Shown here piece after piece: positions 41,785-49,152 of a stretch of DNA of 64,000 nt (positions are counted from its first letter, which is position 1; every line of letters starts with the position of its first letter). Where the stretch lies: contig NZ_CANNDN010000001.1 in assembly GCF_947503465.1 (NCBI RefSeq), positions 434,001-498,000 on the forward strand. Reading direction: 5' to 3'. This DNA is from an uncultured Tateyamaria sp. (GTDB lineage: Bacteria; Pseudomonadota; Alphaproteobacteria; Rhodobacterales; Rhodobacteraceae). The position numbers were made by a program, and so were the translations under genes. The notes beneath the pieces are model-generated. The model was not told the DNA's origin and did no database searches. It saw nothing but the letters and a program-made list of their open reading frames with translations.

Positions 41785-43188
41785 CTAACCCACTGAAGGA
41801 TAGCAGAAACTGTCCGTCGAACAGTCGCCGCCCTCAAGCCGGATCTGGTGGCTGCGGTAGCCTTCGGGGAATGTGGTCCAGAACTTTTCGTCCAGCGTCA
41901 GTCCGCCGTTCTCGCCCACATGCGCCATCACCATCGCCGCCCCACGCTCACCCGGATAGAACTGGTCGTCCCATGTGGAATAAAGCGAGTTGGTCCAGTA
42001 GACGCGCTTGCCGTCGCGGCTGATCTCGACCATCTGCGGGCCATAGCCAAAGTCCTGGCCGTTGGGGTGCTTGTGCTTGGCGACGATGCCCCCAATCTCG
42101 ACCTTGCCGGCCAGAACCGGGTTCATCGGGTCGGACACATCGTATTGGTGCATCTCGCCCAGTCCCCAACACGCGACATACAGGTATTTGTCATCCAGGC
42201 TCAGGTCGATGTCCGTCACCAGCGGCGGCACGGCACCGAACCCTTTCAGCAAGTCGGGCAAGTCGTCCGCGTCCGCAGGCACCGGATCAATGGTGATTGT
42301 CTTCTTGGCCTGCCATTCACCATCCTCGTCCCGCCACCAGGTAAAGATCGCGCCTTGCAGGTTGGTGGTGTCCACGACCACACCGCAAAACCCGTATTCC
42401 TTGACCGGATCGTGGGCCGGTCGGATCTCCAGCGCCATCTGGTGGTTCTCGCCCAGGTCGATGGATTTGGTCACCTTGCGCCCGCGCAGATCCCAGAAGT
42501 GGATCGTATGGCCGTATTTGTTGCTCAGCAGATCTTCGGGCACCACACCGTTTTCAAACTGTGGCGGCAGGCCCCATTCGGAACTGACCATGTAGTCGCG
42601 CGGCAGGTTCCACCAGAAATCATAGTGCTTGTCCTGAATGCCCCGGTCCATCTCGTACCGGCCCAGGATGTCGAAGCTCTCGCAATCCATGATGAAGATG
42701 CCAGGAGGGCCGTCGGTCCCATCCTCGCCGCCGCCGCCAAGGGTCGAGACATAGATACCCTCAGGACCGCAATGGATCGTGTGCGGGCGCGAATAGCCCG
42801 TCTTGGCAAACAGTTCTTCGGGTTCGATGATCTTGTGGATCTTGGCGTCCAGAGGGTCCTTGACGTCGATGATATAGATGCGCGACGACCGGATGCCGGG
42901 GATGATCAGGTAACGGCGCTCCAGAAAGGCGTGGCCGGTCAGGGGCGACAGGGCCGACGAACAGGCGTTCCACCCAAAATGGTGAAATTCGTCGCCCAGG
43001 TTCGGCACATAAAGTTCGTGAACAATCTGGCTGTAGGTGTCGCTGGTCGGATCGACATCCACAACTGCAAGGCCGTCCGGTCTGGTCCCATCGGGGCTAA
43101 GCATCAGCGTAAAGGCCAGCTTTTCTACCGGTGCCTGCATGGCATCGTTGGGCGAAGGATAAAATGTGGGATCTGGTCTTAAATTCAT
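41785..43188 (-). CDS. mtoX: SBP56-family methanethiol oxidase homologue
   Basis: A 467-residue beta-propeller protein of the selenium-binding-protein/methanethiol-oxidase family, clearly similar in layout to human SELENBP1: LAVVDVDPTSDTYSQIVHEL, DEFHHFGWNACSSALSPLTG, RSSRIYIIDVKDPLDAKIHK and WTNSLYSTWDDQFYPG. The family oxidises methanethiol to formaldehyde, sulfide and peroxide and is copper-dependent. His69/His70 and Cys76 are retained; the second Cys of the human CSSC is absent (CSSA). There is no signal peptide, unlike periplasmic relatives. AGGGAGG precedes the chosen ATG. It lies between the GntR and membrane-protein genes in one leftward unit, so a methanethiol role is likely here, though not proven. 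Confidence 0.9.
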   Translation of the reverse strand: MNLRPDPTFYPSPNDAMQAPVEKLAFTLMLSPDGTRPDGLAVVDVDPTSDTYSQIVHELYVPNLGDEFHHFGWNACSSALSPLTGHAFLERRYLIIPGIRSSRIYIIDVKDPLDAKIHKIIEPEELFAKTGYSRPHTIHCGPEGIYVSTLGGGGEDGTDGPPGIFIMDCESFDILGRYEMDRGIQDKHYDFWWNLPRDYMVSSEWGLPPQFENGVVPEDLLSNKYGHTIHFWDLRGRKVTKSIDLGENHQMALEIRPAHDPVKEYGFCGVVVDTTNLQGAIFTWWRDEDGEWQAKKTITIDPVPADADDLPDLLKGFGAVPPLVTDIDLSLDDKYLYVACWGLGEMHQYDVSDPMNPVLAGKVEIGGIVAKHKHPNGQDFGYGPQMVEISRDGKRVYWTNSLYSTWDDQFYPGERGAAMVMAHVGENGGLTLDEKFWTTFPEGYRSHQIRLEGGDCSTDSFCYPSVG

Positions 43189-43261
43189 GGCTTCCTCCCT
43201 GAAAGCGTGTGTCTGTCTGTGCCCGGCCCCTTCAATGTATTTGCGACTTGTGACAAAGGGA

Positions 43262-44017
43262 TCAGGCGGTCTTGTGCTCCTTTTCGGCGGCCCGTTTTGC
43301 ACGGGCGGTGACCACAGAATGGGCCAGTTCCCGTGTGTAGGCTTCTAGTTTCACAAGTGTGGCGTCGACCTTGTGCGCGTCCTGCGCATCGATCGCGTCG
43401 GCAATATCGGTGTGCAAGGCCACGATCTCTTCGCGCGACCGCGCCGTGAACGTGATCATGTTCATCAGGGGCTGCATGGCCTCGACCGCACCGGCAAGCT
43501 GATAACTCAGCACCTTGTTGCCCGCGCCATCCACCAAGGCCCGGTGAAAGGTGACGTCAGAAGCGCAGAACGCTTCATCCGTCAATCCAGGCTGACCCTG
43601 GCGATGAATTTCGGCGCGCATCGTGGCCAGCTGATCCGGTGTGCGGCGCTGTGCCGACAGGGGCGCGCAGGCACGCTCCAACGCATAGCGCGCTTCACAA
43701 GCGACATCGAAACTGACCGCGTTCATGGACAAAAGCAGGGTCGACGTGGTGACCTGCTGGGCATAGGCATCCTCAAAGCGCAGACGGTTCACAAACGCGC
43801 CGCCCGACGCGCCGCGCTGGGTGCGGATCAGCGATTGCGCCGCCAGCCGCTTCAGGGCCTCGCGCACCGTGGGACGGGACACGTCAAAATGATCCGCAAG
43901 CTCCGCCTCGCTTGGCAGGCGCTGATCGACAATCAAATCGCCCGCAATGATCGCATCCCGGATCGCCTTGGCAATCTGGGCGGACAAATCCACGGTGCTG
44001 TCAGGATCAATTTTCAT
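43262..44017 (-). CDS. FadR-type GntR transcriptional regulator (candidate regulator of the DMSP divergon)
   Basis: A 251-residue repressor. The winged helix is residues about 10-75 (RLPSEAELADHFDVSRPTVR) and the FCD effector domain about 90-235, with its metal-ligand His and Asp residues in VTFHRALVDGAGN and ALHTDIADAID. FadR-group regulators bind GTxxxAC operators; two such sites lie directly between it and DUF2182. It is the first gene of the mtoX unit and divergent from the dmdA unit, so it probably controls both. A GntR regulator beside dmdA in Ruegeria has been described, as I recall; orthology is not shown here. Confidence 0.9.
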   Translation of the reverse strand: MKIDPDSTVDLSAQIAKAIRDAIIAGDLIVDQRLPSEAELADHFDVSRPTVREALKRLAAQSLIRTQRGASGGAFVNRLRFEDAYAQQVTTSTLLLSMNAVSFDVACEARYALERACAPLSAQRRTPDQLATMRAEIHRQGQPGLTDEAFCASDVTFHRALVDGAGNKVLSYQLAGAVEAMQPLMNMITFTARSREEIVALHTDIADAIDAQDAHKVDATLVKLEAYTRELAHSVVTARAKRAAEKEHKTA

Positions 44018-44044
44018 TTGTCTTACATTTTAATGTCTGACATT
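44018..44044. promoter_or_regulatory. Paired GntR-type operator sites
   Basis: Two GTNNNAC cores lie 15 bases apart: TTGTCTTACA (44018-44027) and AATGTCTGACATT (44032-44044, a perfect 13-base palindrome). They sit between the GntR start codon and the DUF2182 leader. The first site touches the regulator's own start codon, which suggests autoregulation. A regulator bound here could control both divergent units. Confidence 0.65.
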
Positions 44045-44086
44045 TAATCTGGCAAGCATTGAGTCGTATGCGTTCAGGGAGGACAC

Positions 44087-44875
44087 ATGCCGCATCTTGT
44101 TCGTTCAACCCTGTGGCTTGGGTTCTTCGGCGCGATCCTCGCGGCGTGGTGGGTGATGTATTCCATGTCGCTGTCCATGGACGTGGACCTGTTCGGACGG
44201 CCCGGAGAGATGGGCGCGCGCATGGCCGCGATGGACCCGCGCATGCCCATGTACATGCCGATGGCGCATTTCGGCCCGCTGTTCGCGATGTGGGCGATCA
44301 TGATGGCGGCGATGATGCTGCCGACTCTGGTGCCGACACTGCGCAGCTACGAAGACCTGATGGTCAGCGCGGACGGCACGCGGGCAGGGTGGCTGGGGGT
44401 CCTTCTGGGCTACTTCGTTGTCTGGGTCGCTTTTGCCGCGCTGATCACGGGCGTGCAGCTTGCCTTGCTTTTCGGCGGCATCATCGACATGCTGGGCATA
44501 TCCAAGACCACCACATTTGCGGGCCTGCTGCTGCTGGCCGTTGGTCTGTTCCAATTCACCCGAGCAAAGGAACTCTGCCATGGCGTCTGCCATAGCCCGA
44601 TGATGTACTTCCTTGGCCACTGGCGCACCGGCTTTCAGGGCGGGCTGCGCATGGGCCTCGGCCTTGGCGCGTTTTGCGTGGGCTGCTGCTGGGGCTTCAT
44701 GGCGCTTGGCTTTGTCGGCGGCGTGATGAGCCTGCTGTGGATGGGCCTCGCGACGCTGTTTATGGTGATCGAAAAATTGCCCCAGATCGGGCATGTTGTC
44801 ACGAAACCCATGGGGGGTCTGTTGACCCTTGCAGGGCTGACCGTACTGGTCTGGCCCTTTGTAACCGGAGGATAA
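44087..44875 (+). CDS. DUF2182 membrane protein with Met-rich loop, candidate copper handler
   Basis: A 262-residue polytopic protein, COG5486, described as a predicted metal-binding membrane protein. The N-terminal helix is followed by a Met-rich stretch, residues about 42-59, with Met at 42, 46, 49, 53, 55, 57 and 59. Conserved blocks include FAMWAIMMAAMMLPT, ELCHGVCHSPMMYFLGHW and FCVGCCWGFMALG. Met-rich loops of this type bind Cu(I). GGGAGGAC precedes the ATG. It is the first gene of the dmdA operon, with 1 base before DUF1326. Function is inferred. Confidence 0.85.
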   Translation: MPHLVRSTLWLGFFGAILAAWWVMYSMSLSMDVDLFGRPGEMGARMAAMDPRMPMYMPMAHFGPLFAMWAIMMAAMMLPTLVPTLRSYEDLMVSADGTRAGWLGVLLGYFVVWVAFAALITGVQLALLFGGIIDMLGISKTTTFAGLLLLAVGLFQFTRAKELCHGVCHSPMMYFLGHWRTGFQGGLRMGLGLGAFCVGCCWGFMALGFVGGVMSLLWMGLATLFMVIEKLPQIGHVVTKPMGGLLTLAGLTVLVWPFVTGG

Positions 44876-44876
44876 G

Positions 44877-45584
44877 ATGGCCGTCAAAAAACGCGCGCAA
44901 GCGGACAAGCTGCCGATCAGCCAACGTATCGACAGCCGGATGCCGAACCCCGGCAGGCGCCAGATGTCGCCCACCGAATGGGCCATCAAGGGCGAACTGT
45001 TCCTCAACTGCTCGTGCGAGCTGTTTTGCCCCTGCGTGGTGTCGCTGGGCGCGCATCCGCCGACCGAGGGGCACTGCCACGCCTGGATGGCGATCGCCAT
45101 CGACGAGGGGCATTTCGAGGGCGAGGACCTGTCAGGCCTGAACGTGGGCCTCATGGTCGACATCCCGGGCCGCATGGGCGAAGGGGGCTGGCGCGTTGCG
45201 GCCTATGTGGACGAACGGGCAAGCGGCAAGGCCTATAACGGCATTCTGCAAGTCTTCTCGGGGGCTGCGGGCGGCACCACGGGCCTTTTCACCATGCTGG
45301 TCAGCGACATTGTGGGCGCCGAACGCGAGAAGGTCGAGATCGTCCGCGAAGGCACGAAGCGCGGCCTCTATATCGGGCGCAAGATCCAGGGCGAGATCGA
45401 GATGATCACCGGCAAGTCCGAAGATCACCCGGTCATGATCACCAATTCCAAATACTGGATGGGCCCCGACATCATCGCGGCGCGCGGGCTGAAGTCCAAG
45501 GTACGCGATTATGGCCGCATCTGGGACTTCGGCGGCAAGTCCGCCGAAATCTGCCCGATCGACTGGAAAGGCCCCAAACCGTGA
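44877..45584 (+). CDS. DUF1326 protein with Cys-rich motif
   Basis: A 235-residue DUF1326 protein. Near the N-terminus LNCSCELFCPCVVSLGAHPP carries C45, C47, C51 and C53, followed by GHCHAW (C67, flanking His). These residues could bind copper or an iron-sulfur centre. The rest of the protein (SGLNVGLMVDIPGRMGEGG and TGLFTMLVSDIVGAEREKV) is a beta-rich fold with no known enzyme activity. DUF1326 genes usually pair with DUF2182 genes, as here. It starts 1 base after DUF2182 and overlaps the DinB gene by 4 bases. Confidence 0.85.
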   Translation: MAVKKRAQADKLPISQRIDSRMPNPGRRQMSPTEWAIKGELFLNCSCELFCPCVVSLGAHPPTEGHCHAWMAIAIDEGHFEGEDLSGLNVGLMVDIPGRMGEGGWRVAAYVDERASGKAYNGILQVFSGAAGGTTGLFTMLVSDIVGAEREKVEIVREGTKRGLYIGRKIQGEIEMITGKSEDHPVMITNSKYWMGPDIIAARGLKSKVRDYGRIWDFGGKSAEICPIDWKGPKP

Positions 45585-46090
45585 TCGAGGCAGGCTATGT
45601 ACGGACCATGGCCCGTTACAACGCCTGGCAGAACCGCCAGTTGACGGAGATGCTGACCGGCGTGCCGGACGACGAGTTGCGCAAGGATCGTGGCGCGTTC
45701 TTCGGCTCGATCATGGCGACGCTAAACCATATCCTTTGGGGCGACACGATGTGGATGAGCCGGTTCAACCCGGACATACCCGCACCTGCCGTGCCGCCAG
45801 AGCAGCACAAGGACTTCACACCCACCTTCGCGGTCTGGAGCGCCGAACGCTTTCGTATGGACGGCACGATCCGGCTGTGGGGTGACACCCTCAACACCGT
45901 CGACCTCAAGGGCGACCTGTCGTGGTATTCCGGCACGCTCAAGCAAGACTTCCAGATGCCGCTTGAGACATGTGTGACCCACCTTTTCACCCACCAGACC
46001 CACCACAGGGGTCAGGTGCACGCCATGATGACCGCGGCGGGCCTGTCCGCACCGGTTACCGATATCGTATTCATGCCAAAGGACGAGTGA
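45581..46090 (+). CDS. DinB family protein
   Basis: A 169-residue four-helix DinB-fold protein. Its metal-binding His residues lie in ATLNHILWGDTMW and THQTHHRGQVHAMM (typical HxxxH region near residue 145). DinB relatives are thiol-dependent metalloenzymes, such as bacillithiol or mycothiol transferases, but the specific role here is unknown. Translation starts at GTG overlapping the DUF1326 stop as GTGA, and its stop overlaps the dmdA ATG, so it is embedded in the operon. Confidence 0.9.
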   Translation: MIEAGYVRTMARYNAWQNRQLTEMLTGVPDDELRKDRGAFFGSIMATLNHILWGDTMWMSRFNPDIPAPAVPPEQHKDFTPTFAVWSAERFRMDGTIRLWGDTLNTVDLKGDLSWYSGTLKQDFQMPLETCVTHLFTHQTHHRGQVHAMMTAAGLSAPVTDIVFMPKDE

Positions 46091-47193
46091 TGGCCGTTAT
46101 CTCTCCATCGCGCCGCCTGCGCCGCACACCCTTTTCCGACGGGGTCGAGGCCGCAGGGGTCAAAGCCTATACCATCTACAACCGGATGCTGCTGCCCACC
46201 GTGTTCGACAGTGTCGAGGCGGACTATCGCCATCTCAAGGACCATGTGCAGGTCTGGGACGTGTCCGTCGAACGGCAGGTCGAATTGCGCGGTCCCGATG
46301 CGGGCCGCCTGATGCAGATGCTGACACCTCGCGATCTGCGCCGCATGCTGCCCGGTCAGTGCTATTATGTGCCCATCGTGGACGAGACGGGGGGCATGCT
46401 GAACGACCCCGTGGCCGTGAAGCTGAGTGAAGATCGCTGGTGGATATCCATTGCCGACAGCGATTTGCTGCTGTGGGTCAAGGGGATCGCAAACGGGTAC
46501 CGGCTGGATGTCCTGGTGGACGAACCTGACGTATCACCGCTTGCGGTGCAGGGCCCCAAGGCTGACCAGCTGATGGAACGGGTCTTTGGTGAACGGGTCC
46601 GCGACATCCGGTTTTTCCGCTTCGACATGTTCCAGTTCGAAGGATGCGACCTGGCGATCGCGCGCTCGGGCTACTCCAAGCAGGGCGGGTTCGAGATTTA
46701 CGTGCCCGACAGCGCGCAGGGCATGCCCCTGTGGAACGCGCTGTTTGCGGCAGGTGAAGACCTGCAGGTCCGCGCCGGTTGTCCCAACGGCATCGAACGG
46801 GTCGAGGCCGGGTTGCTGTCCTATGGCAACGACATGACCGATGACAACACGCCCCATGAATGTGGGCTGGGACGGTTCTGCGACACGCAGACGGCGATTG
46901 GCTGTATCGGGCGCGACGCGCTGTTGCGGGTGTCCAAGGAAGGGCCCGTGCAACAGATCAGGCCCATCGCCATTCATGGTGATGCCGTGCCCACCTGTGA
47001 CCGGCCCTGGCCGCTGTATGCCGGGGGCAAGCGCGTGGGGCAAGTCACGTCCGCCGCGTGGTCGCCGGACTTCAAGACCAACGTGTCTATTGGTATGGTG
47101 CGCATGACCCATTGGGATGCGGGCACCGCGTTGGAAGTCGAGACGCTGGACGGCATGCGCCGCGCAACGGTGCAAGAGGCGTTCTGGTTGTAA
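46090..47193 (+). CDS. dmdA: DMSP demethylase DmdA
   Basis: A 367-residue GcvT-like methyltransferase. DmdA transfers a methyl from DMSP to tetrahydrofolate, giving methylmercaptopropionate and 5-methyl-THF. The N-terminus (RRLRRTPFSDGVEAAGVKAY) and VQVWDVSVERQVELRGPDAG, GQCYYVPIVDETGGMLNDPV, LSYGNDMTDDNTPHECGLGR and CIGRDALL follow Roseobacter DmdA proteins rather than glycine cleavage T-proteins. The ATG shares a base with the DinB stop. It is followed by acuI, the same pairing as in Ruegeria pomeroyi. The CoA-pathway genes dmdBCD are outside the window. Confidence 0.9.
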   Translation: MAVISPSRRLRRTPFSDGVEAAGVKAYTIYNRMLLPTVFDSVEADYRHLKDHVQVWDVSVERQVELRGPDAGRLMQMLTPRDLRRMLPGQCYYVPIVDETGGMLNDPVAVKLSEDRWWISIADSDLLLWVKGIANGYRLDVLVDEPDVSPLAVQGPKADQLMERVFGERVRDIRFFRFDMFQFEGCDLAIARSGYSKQGGFEIYVPDSAQGMPLWNALFAAGEDLQVRAGCPNGIERVEAGLLSYGNDMTDDNTPHECGLGRFCDTQTAIGCIGRDALLRVSKEGPVQQIRPIAIHGDAVPTCDRPWPLYAGGKRVGQVTSAAWSPDFKTNVSIGMVRMTHWDAGTALEVETLDGMRRATVQEAFWL

Positions 47194-47201
47194 CCGCCGG
47201 A

Positions 47202-47246
47202 CCGGGGCGCTGCCCCGGACCCCGGCATATTTTTCGAACAATGAAG
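47202..47246 (+). repeat. Hairpin-plus-tail element after dmdA, copy 3
   Basis: CCGGGGC (47202-47208) pairs with GCCCCGG (47212-47218) with a 3-base loop. The tail CCCGGCATATTTTTCGAACA then ATGAAGG resembles the tails at 18980-19005 and 11431-11460. It lies between dmdA and acuI, so it may cause partial termination or protect the dmdA mRNA 3' end. Confidence 0.65.
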
Positions 47247-47276
47247 GGGTGGTCCCTTCGATGAATGGAGAGCGAT

Positions 47277-48263
47277 ATGTTCAATGCACTTGTGGTCAAC
47301 AAGGATGAGGACAGCGGCAAGACCTCTGCTGCGGTGCAAGAGCTGTCGCTGGATGACCTGCCCGAAGCCGACGTGACGGTTGCAATCGAGTATTCGACGG
47401 TGAACTACAAGGACGGTCTGTGCATCGGGCCGGGTGGTGGTTTGGTCCGCAAATACCCGCATGTGCCCGGCATCGACTTTGCCGGGACGGTCGAGGCGTC
47501 GGATGATGACCGCTACACGCCGGGCGACAAGGTTGTGCTGACCGGCTGGCGTGTCGGCGAGGCGCATTGGGGCGGCTATGCGCAGAAAGCACGGGTCAAG
47601 GCCGATTGGCTGGTACCGCTGCCGGAGGGTCTGGACACCCGCCAGGCCATGGCCGTGGGCACGGCCGGTTTCACCGCGATGCTGGCGGTGATGGCGCTGG
47701 AAGATCACGGGATCAAGTCCGGCCCGGTGCTGGTCACCGGTGCCGCGGGCGGTGTGGGCTCGGTGGCCACCGCCATTCTGGCCAACCTTGGTCACAGCGT
47801 TGCCGGTGTGACGGGGCGCCCGGAAACGGCCGATTACCTGACATCCCTGGGCGCCAGCCAGATCGTGGCCCGCGAAGAGATCAACGAGACCACCAAGCGC
47901 CCGCTTGAGGGCGAAACCTGGGGCGGATGTGTCGACGCCGTGGGCGGCGCGATGCTGGCCCGCGTGCTGGGGCAGATGGAATACGGTGCCTCGGTGGCTG
48001 CGGTCGGCCTGGCCGGGGGCGCGGGCCTGCCCGCCACCGTCATTCCGTTCCTGCTGCGCGGCGTGAACCTTCTGGGCATCGACAGTGTCATGCAGCCCTA
48101 TGACAACCGCGTCCGCGCCTGGCAGCGCATCGCCAAGGACCTGCCCATGGACAAGCTCGAGGCCATGGTCCAGCCCGCGACCCTGTCCGATCTGCCGCAC
48201 TTGGGCGCAGACATCCTCAAGGGGCAGGTCAAGGGCCGCGTCGTGGTCGACGTGAACGCCTGA
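47277..48263 (+). CDS. acuI: Acryloyl-CoA reductase AcuI
   Basis: A 328-residue MDR-family NADPH-dependent reductase that converts acryloyl-CoA to propionyl-CoA and relieves acrylate toxicity from DMSP metabolism. YSTVNYKDGLCIGPGGGLVR, PHVPGIDFAGTVEASDDDRY, LTGWRVGEAHWGGYAQKARV and LVTGAAGGVGSVATAILANL are typical of AcuI/YhdH. The glycine-rich loop binds NADPH. Start at the ATG after GGAG. It lies 83 bases after dmdA, behind the hairpin element. Confidence 0.95.
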   Translation: MFNALVVNKDEDSGKTSAAVQELSLDDLPEADVTVAIEYSTVNYKDGLCIGPGGGLVRKYPHVPGIDFAGTVEASDDDRYTPGDKVVLTGWRVGEAHWGGYAQKARVKADWLVPLPEGLDTRQAMAVGTAGFTAMLAVMALEDHGIKSGPVLVTGAAGGVGSVATAILANLGHSVAGVTGRPETADYLTSLGASQIVAREEINETTKRPLEGETWGGCVDAVGGAMLARVLGQMEYGASVAAVGLAGGAGLPATVIPFLLRGVNLLGIDSVMQPYDNRVRAWQRIAKDLPMDKLEAMVQPATLSDLPHLGADILKGQVKGRVVVDVNA

Positions 48264-48273
48264 TCGGTCTAAA

Positions 48274-48301
48274 CGGGTCTTCGAACCATCTCGGAGACCC
48301 G
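48274..48301 (+). promoter_or_regulatory. Hairpin directly before the HIT gene start
   Basis: CGGGTCT (48274-48280) pairs perfectly with AGACCCG (48295-48301), loop 14 bases. The GGAG ribosome binding site of the HIT gene overlaps the right arm, and the ATG follows at 48303. It is too T-poor for a terminator and may limit HIT translation in the acuI transcript. Confidence 0.5.
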
Positions 48302-48302
48302 C

Positions 48303-48719
48303 ATGACCGCCTATGACGACACCAACATCTTCGCCCAGATCCTGCGGGGCGAAATCCCGTGTTTCAAAGTCTATGAAGACGATGACACCTTGTGCTTCAT
48401 GGACATCATGCCCCGTACGGATGGGCATTGCCTGGTCATCCCCAAGACGCCCTGCCGCAATGTCCTCGATGCATCGGACGCGCAACTTGCGGCGGTGATG
48501 TCGACGGTCAGGAAAGTGGCAAATGCGGCCAAGGCGGCGTTTGACGCAGACGGCATCACCTTGCAGCAGTTCAACGAGACGGCCGGCGGACAAGAGGTGT
48601 TTCACCTGCATTTCCACATACACCCGAGGCATGAGGGCGTGTCGATGCGCCCGCCGGGCAAAATGGGCGACACGGATGTGATCAAGGGCTACGCCGAACG
48701 GATCAGCGCGGCGCTTTAG
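48303..48719 (+). CDS. HIT family nucleotide hydrolase
   Basis: A 138-residue HIT-fold protein. The catalytic triad motif is HLHFHIHPRHEG (HxHxHxx), with the opening NIFAQILRGEIPCFKVYEDD and HCLVIPKTPCRNV. Members hydrolyse adenosine 5'-monophosphoramidate, AppppA or similar. It lies 39 bases after acuI and may be read from the same transcript. A role in DMSP metabolism is not evident; it could be a housekeeping enzyme. Confidence 0.92.
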   Translation: MTAYDDTNIFAQILRGEIPCFKVYEDDDTLCFMDIMPRTDGHCLVIPKTPCRNVLDASDAQLAAVMSTVRKVANAAKAAFDADGITLQQFNETAGGQEVFHLHFHIHPRHEGVSMRPPGKMGDTDVIKGYAERISAAL

Positions 48720-49117
48720 GGTACGCGTTTCAAATCCGCCGGTTGGCCGATCCGTGGGTGCGCGCTTGGTCCCCATGCCACCGCGTCCGCGCGCGTATCG
48801 CACAAGAAGGGCAGCCTGGTTTTGGGCAAGGAGTGGTGAAATCCAGCCAGCGCGCAGGGACGATGTGACGGTTTTGAACGGCTCCCGCGCCGGATGGACC
48901 CGACCGGATACCACCCATGACGCGTGGAGATCGGTCCGAATCTTTGAATAATGAGACGGTTTCTTGCGCGGCGGGTGCGTCGAAAAGGCCGGTTCAGACC
49001 GCTGTTTCTGAAATTCCACAGGCAAATTTCATATCGGACACAGAAACGGCGGTTCATGGCACAAAGCGACCCCAAAAACCGGATTTTACCCTTCGTTAAT
49101 CACCTAAGCCGTGTTTT
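48720..49117. other. Gene-free stretch before the BCCT transporter
   Basis: No credible protein gene is seen on either strand. The segment around 48937-48960 (GGTCCGAATCTTTGAATAAT then GAGACGG) weakly resembles the tail of the hairpin-plus-tail element. The AT-richer part at 49000-49117 should hold the promoter of the transporter gene. Confidence 0.4.
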
Positions 49118-49143
49118 CCTGCTGTCATAAAAATGACAACAGG
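49118..49143 (+). promoter_or_regulatory. Inverted repeat before the BCCT transporter start
   Basis: CCTGCTGTCAT (49118-49128) pairs with ATGACAACAGG (49133-49143), 11 bp with one G-U wobble, loop AAAA. The right arm runs into the AGGAAGG ribosome binding site, 9 bases before the ATG. It is either an operator or a leader hairpin that could gate translation of the transporter. Confidence 0.55.
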
Positions 49144-49152
49144 AAGGTAACC

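Noticed and set aside
46974-49025. A 683-codon minus-strand frame opposite acuI and the HIT gene
   Set aside because: It covers two convincing plus-strand genes and the gap after them; composition is typical of antisense frames.
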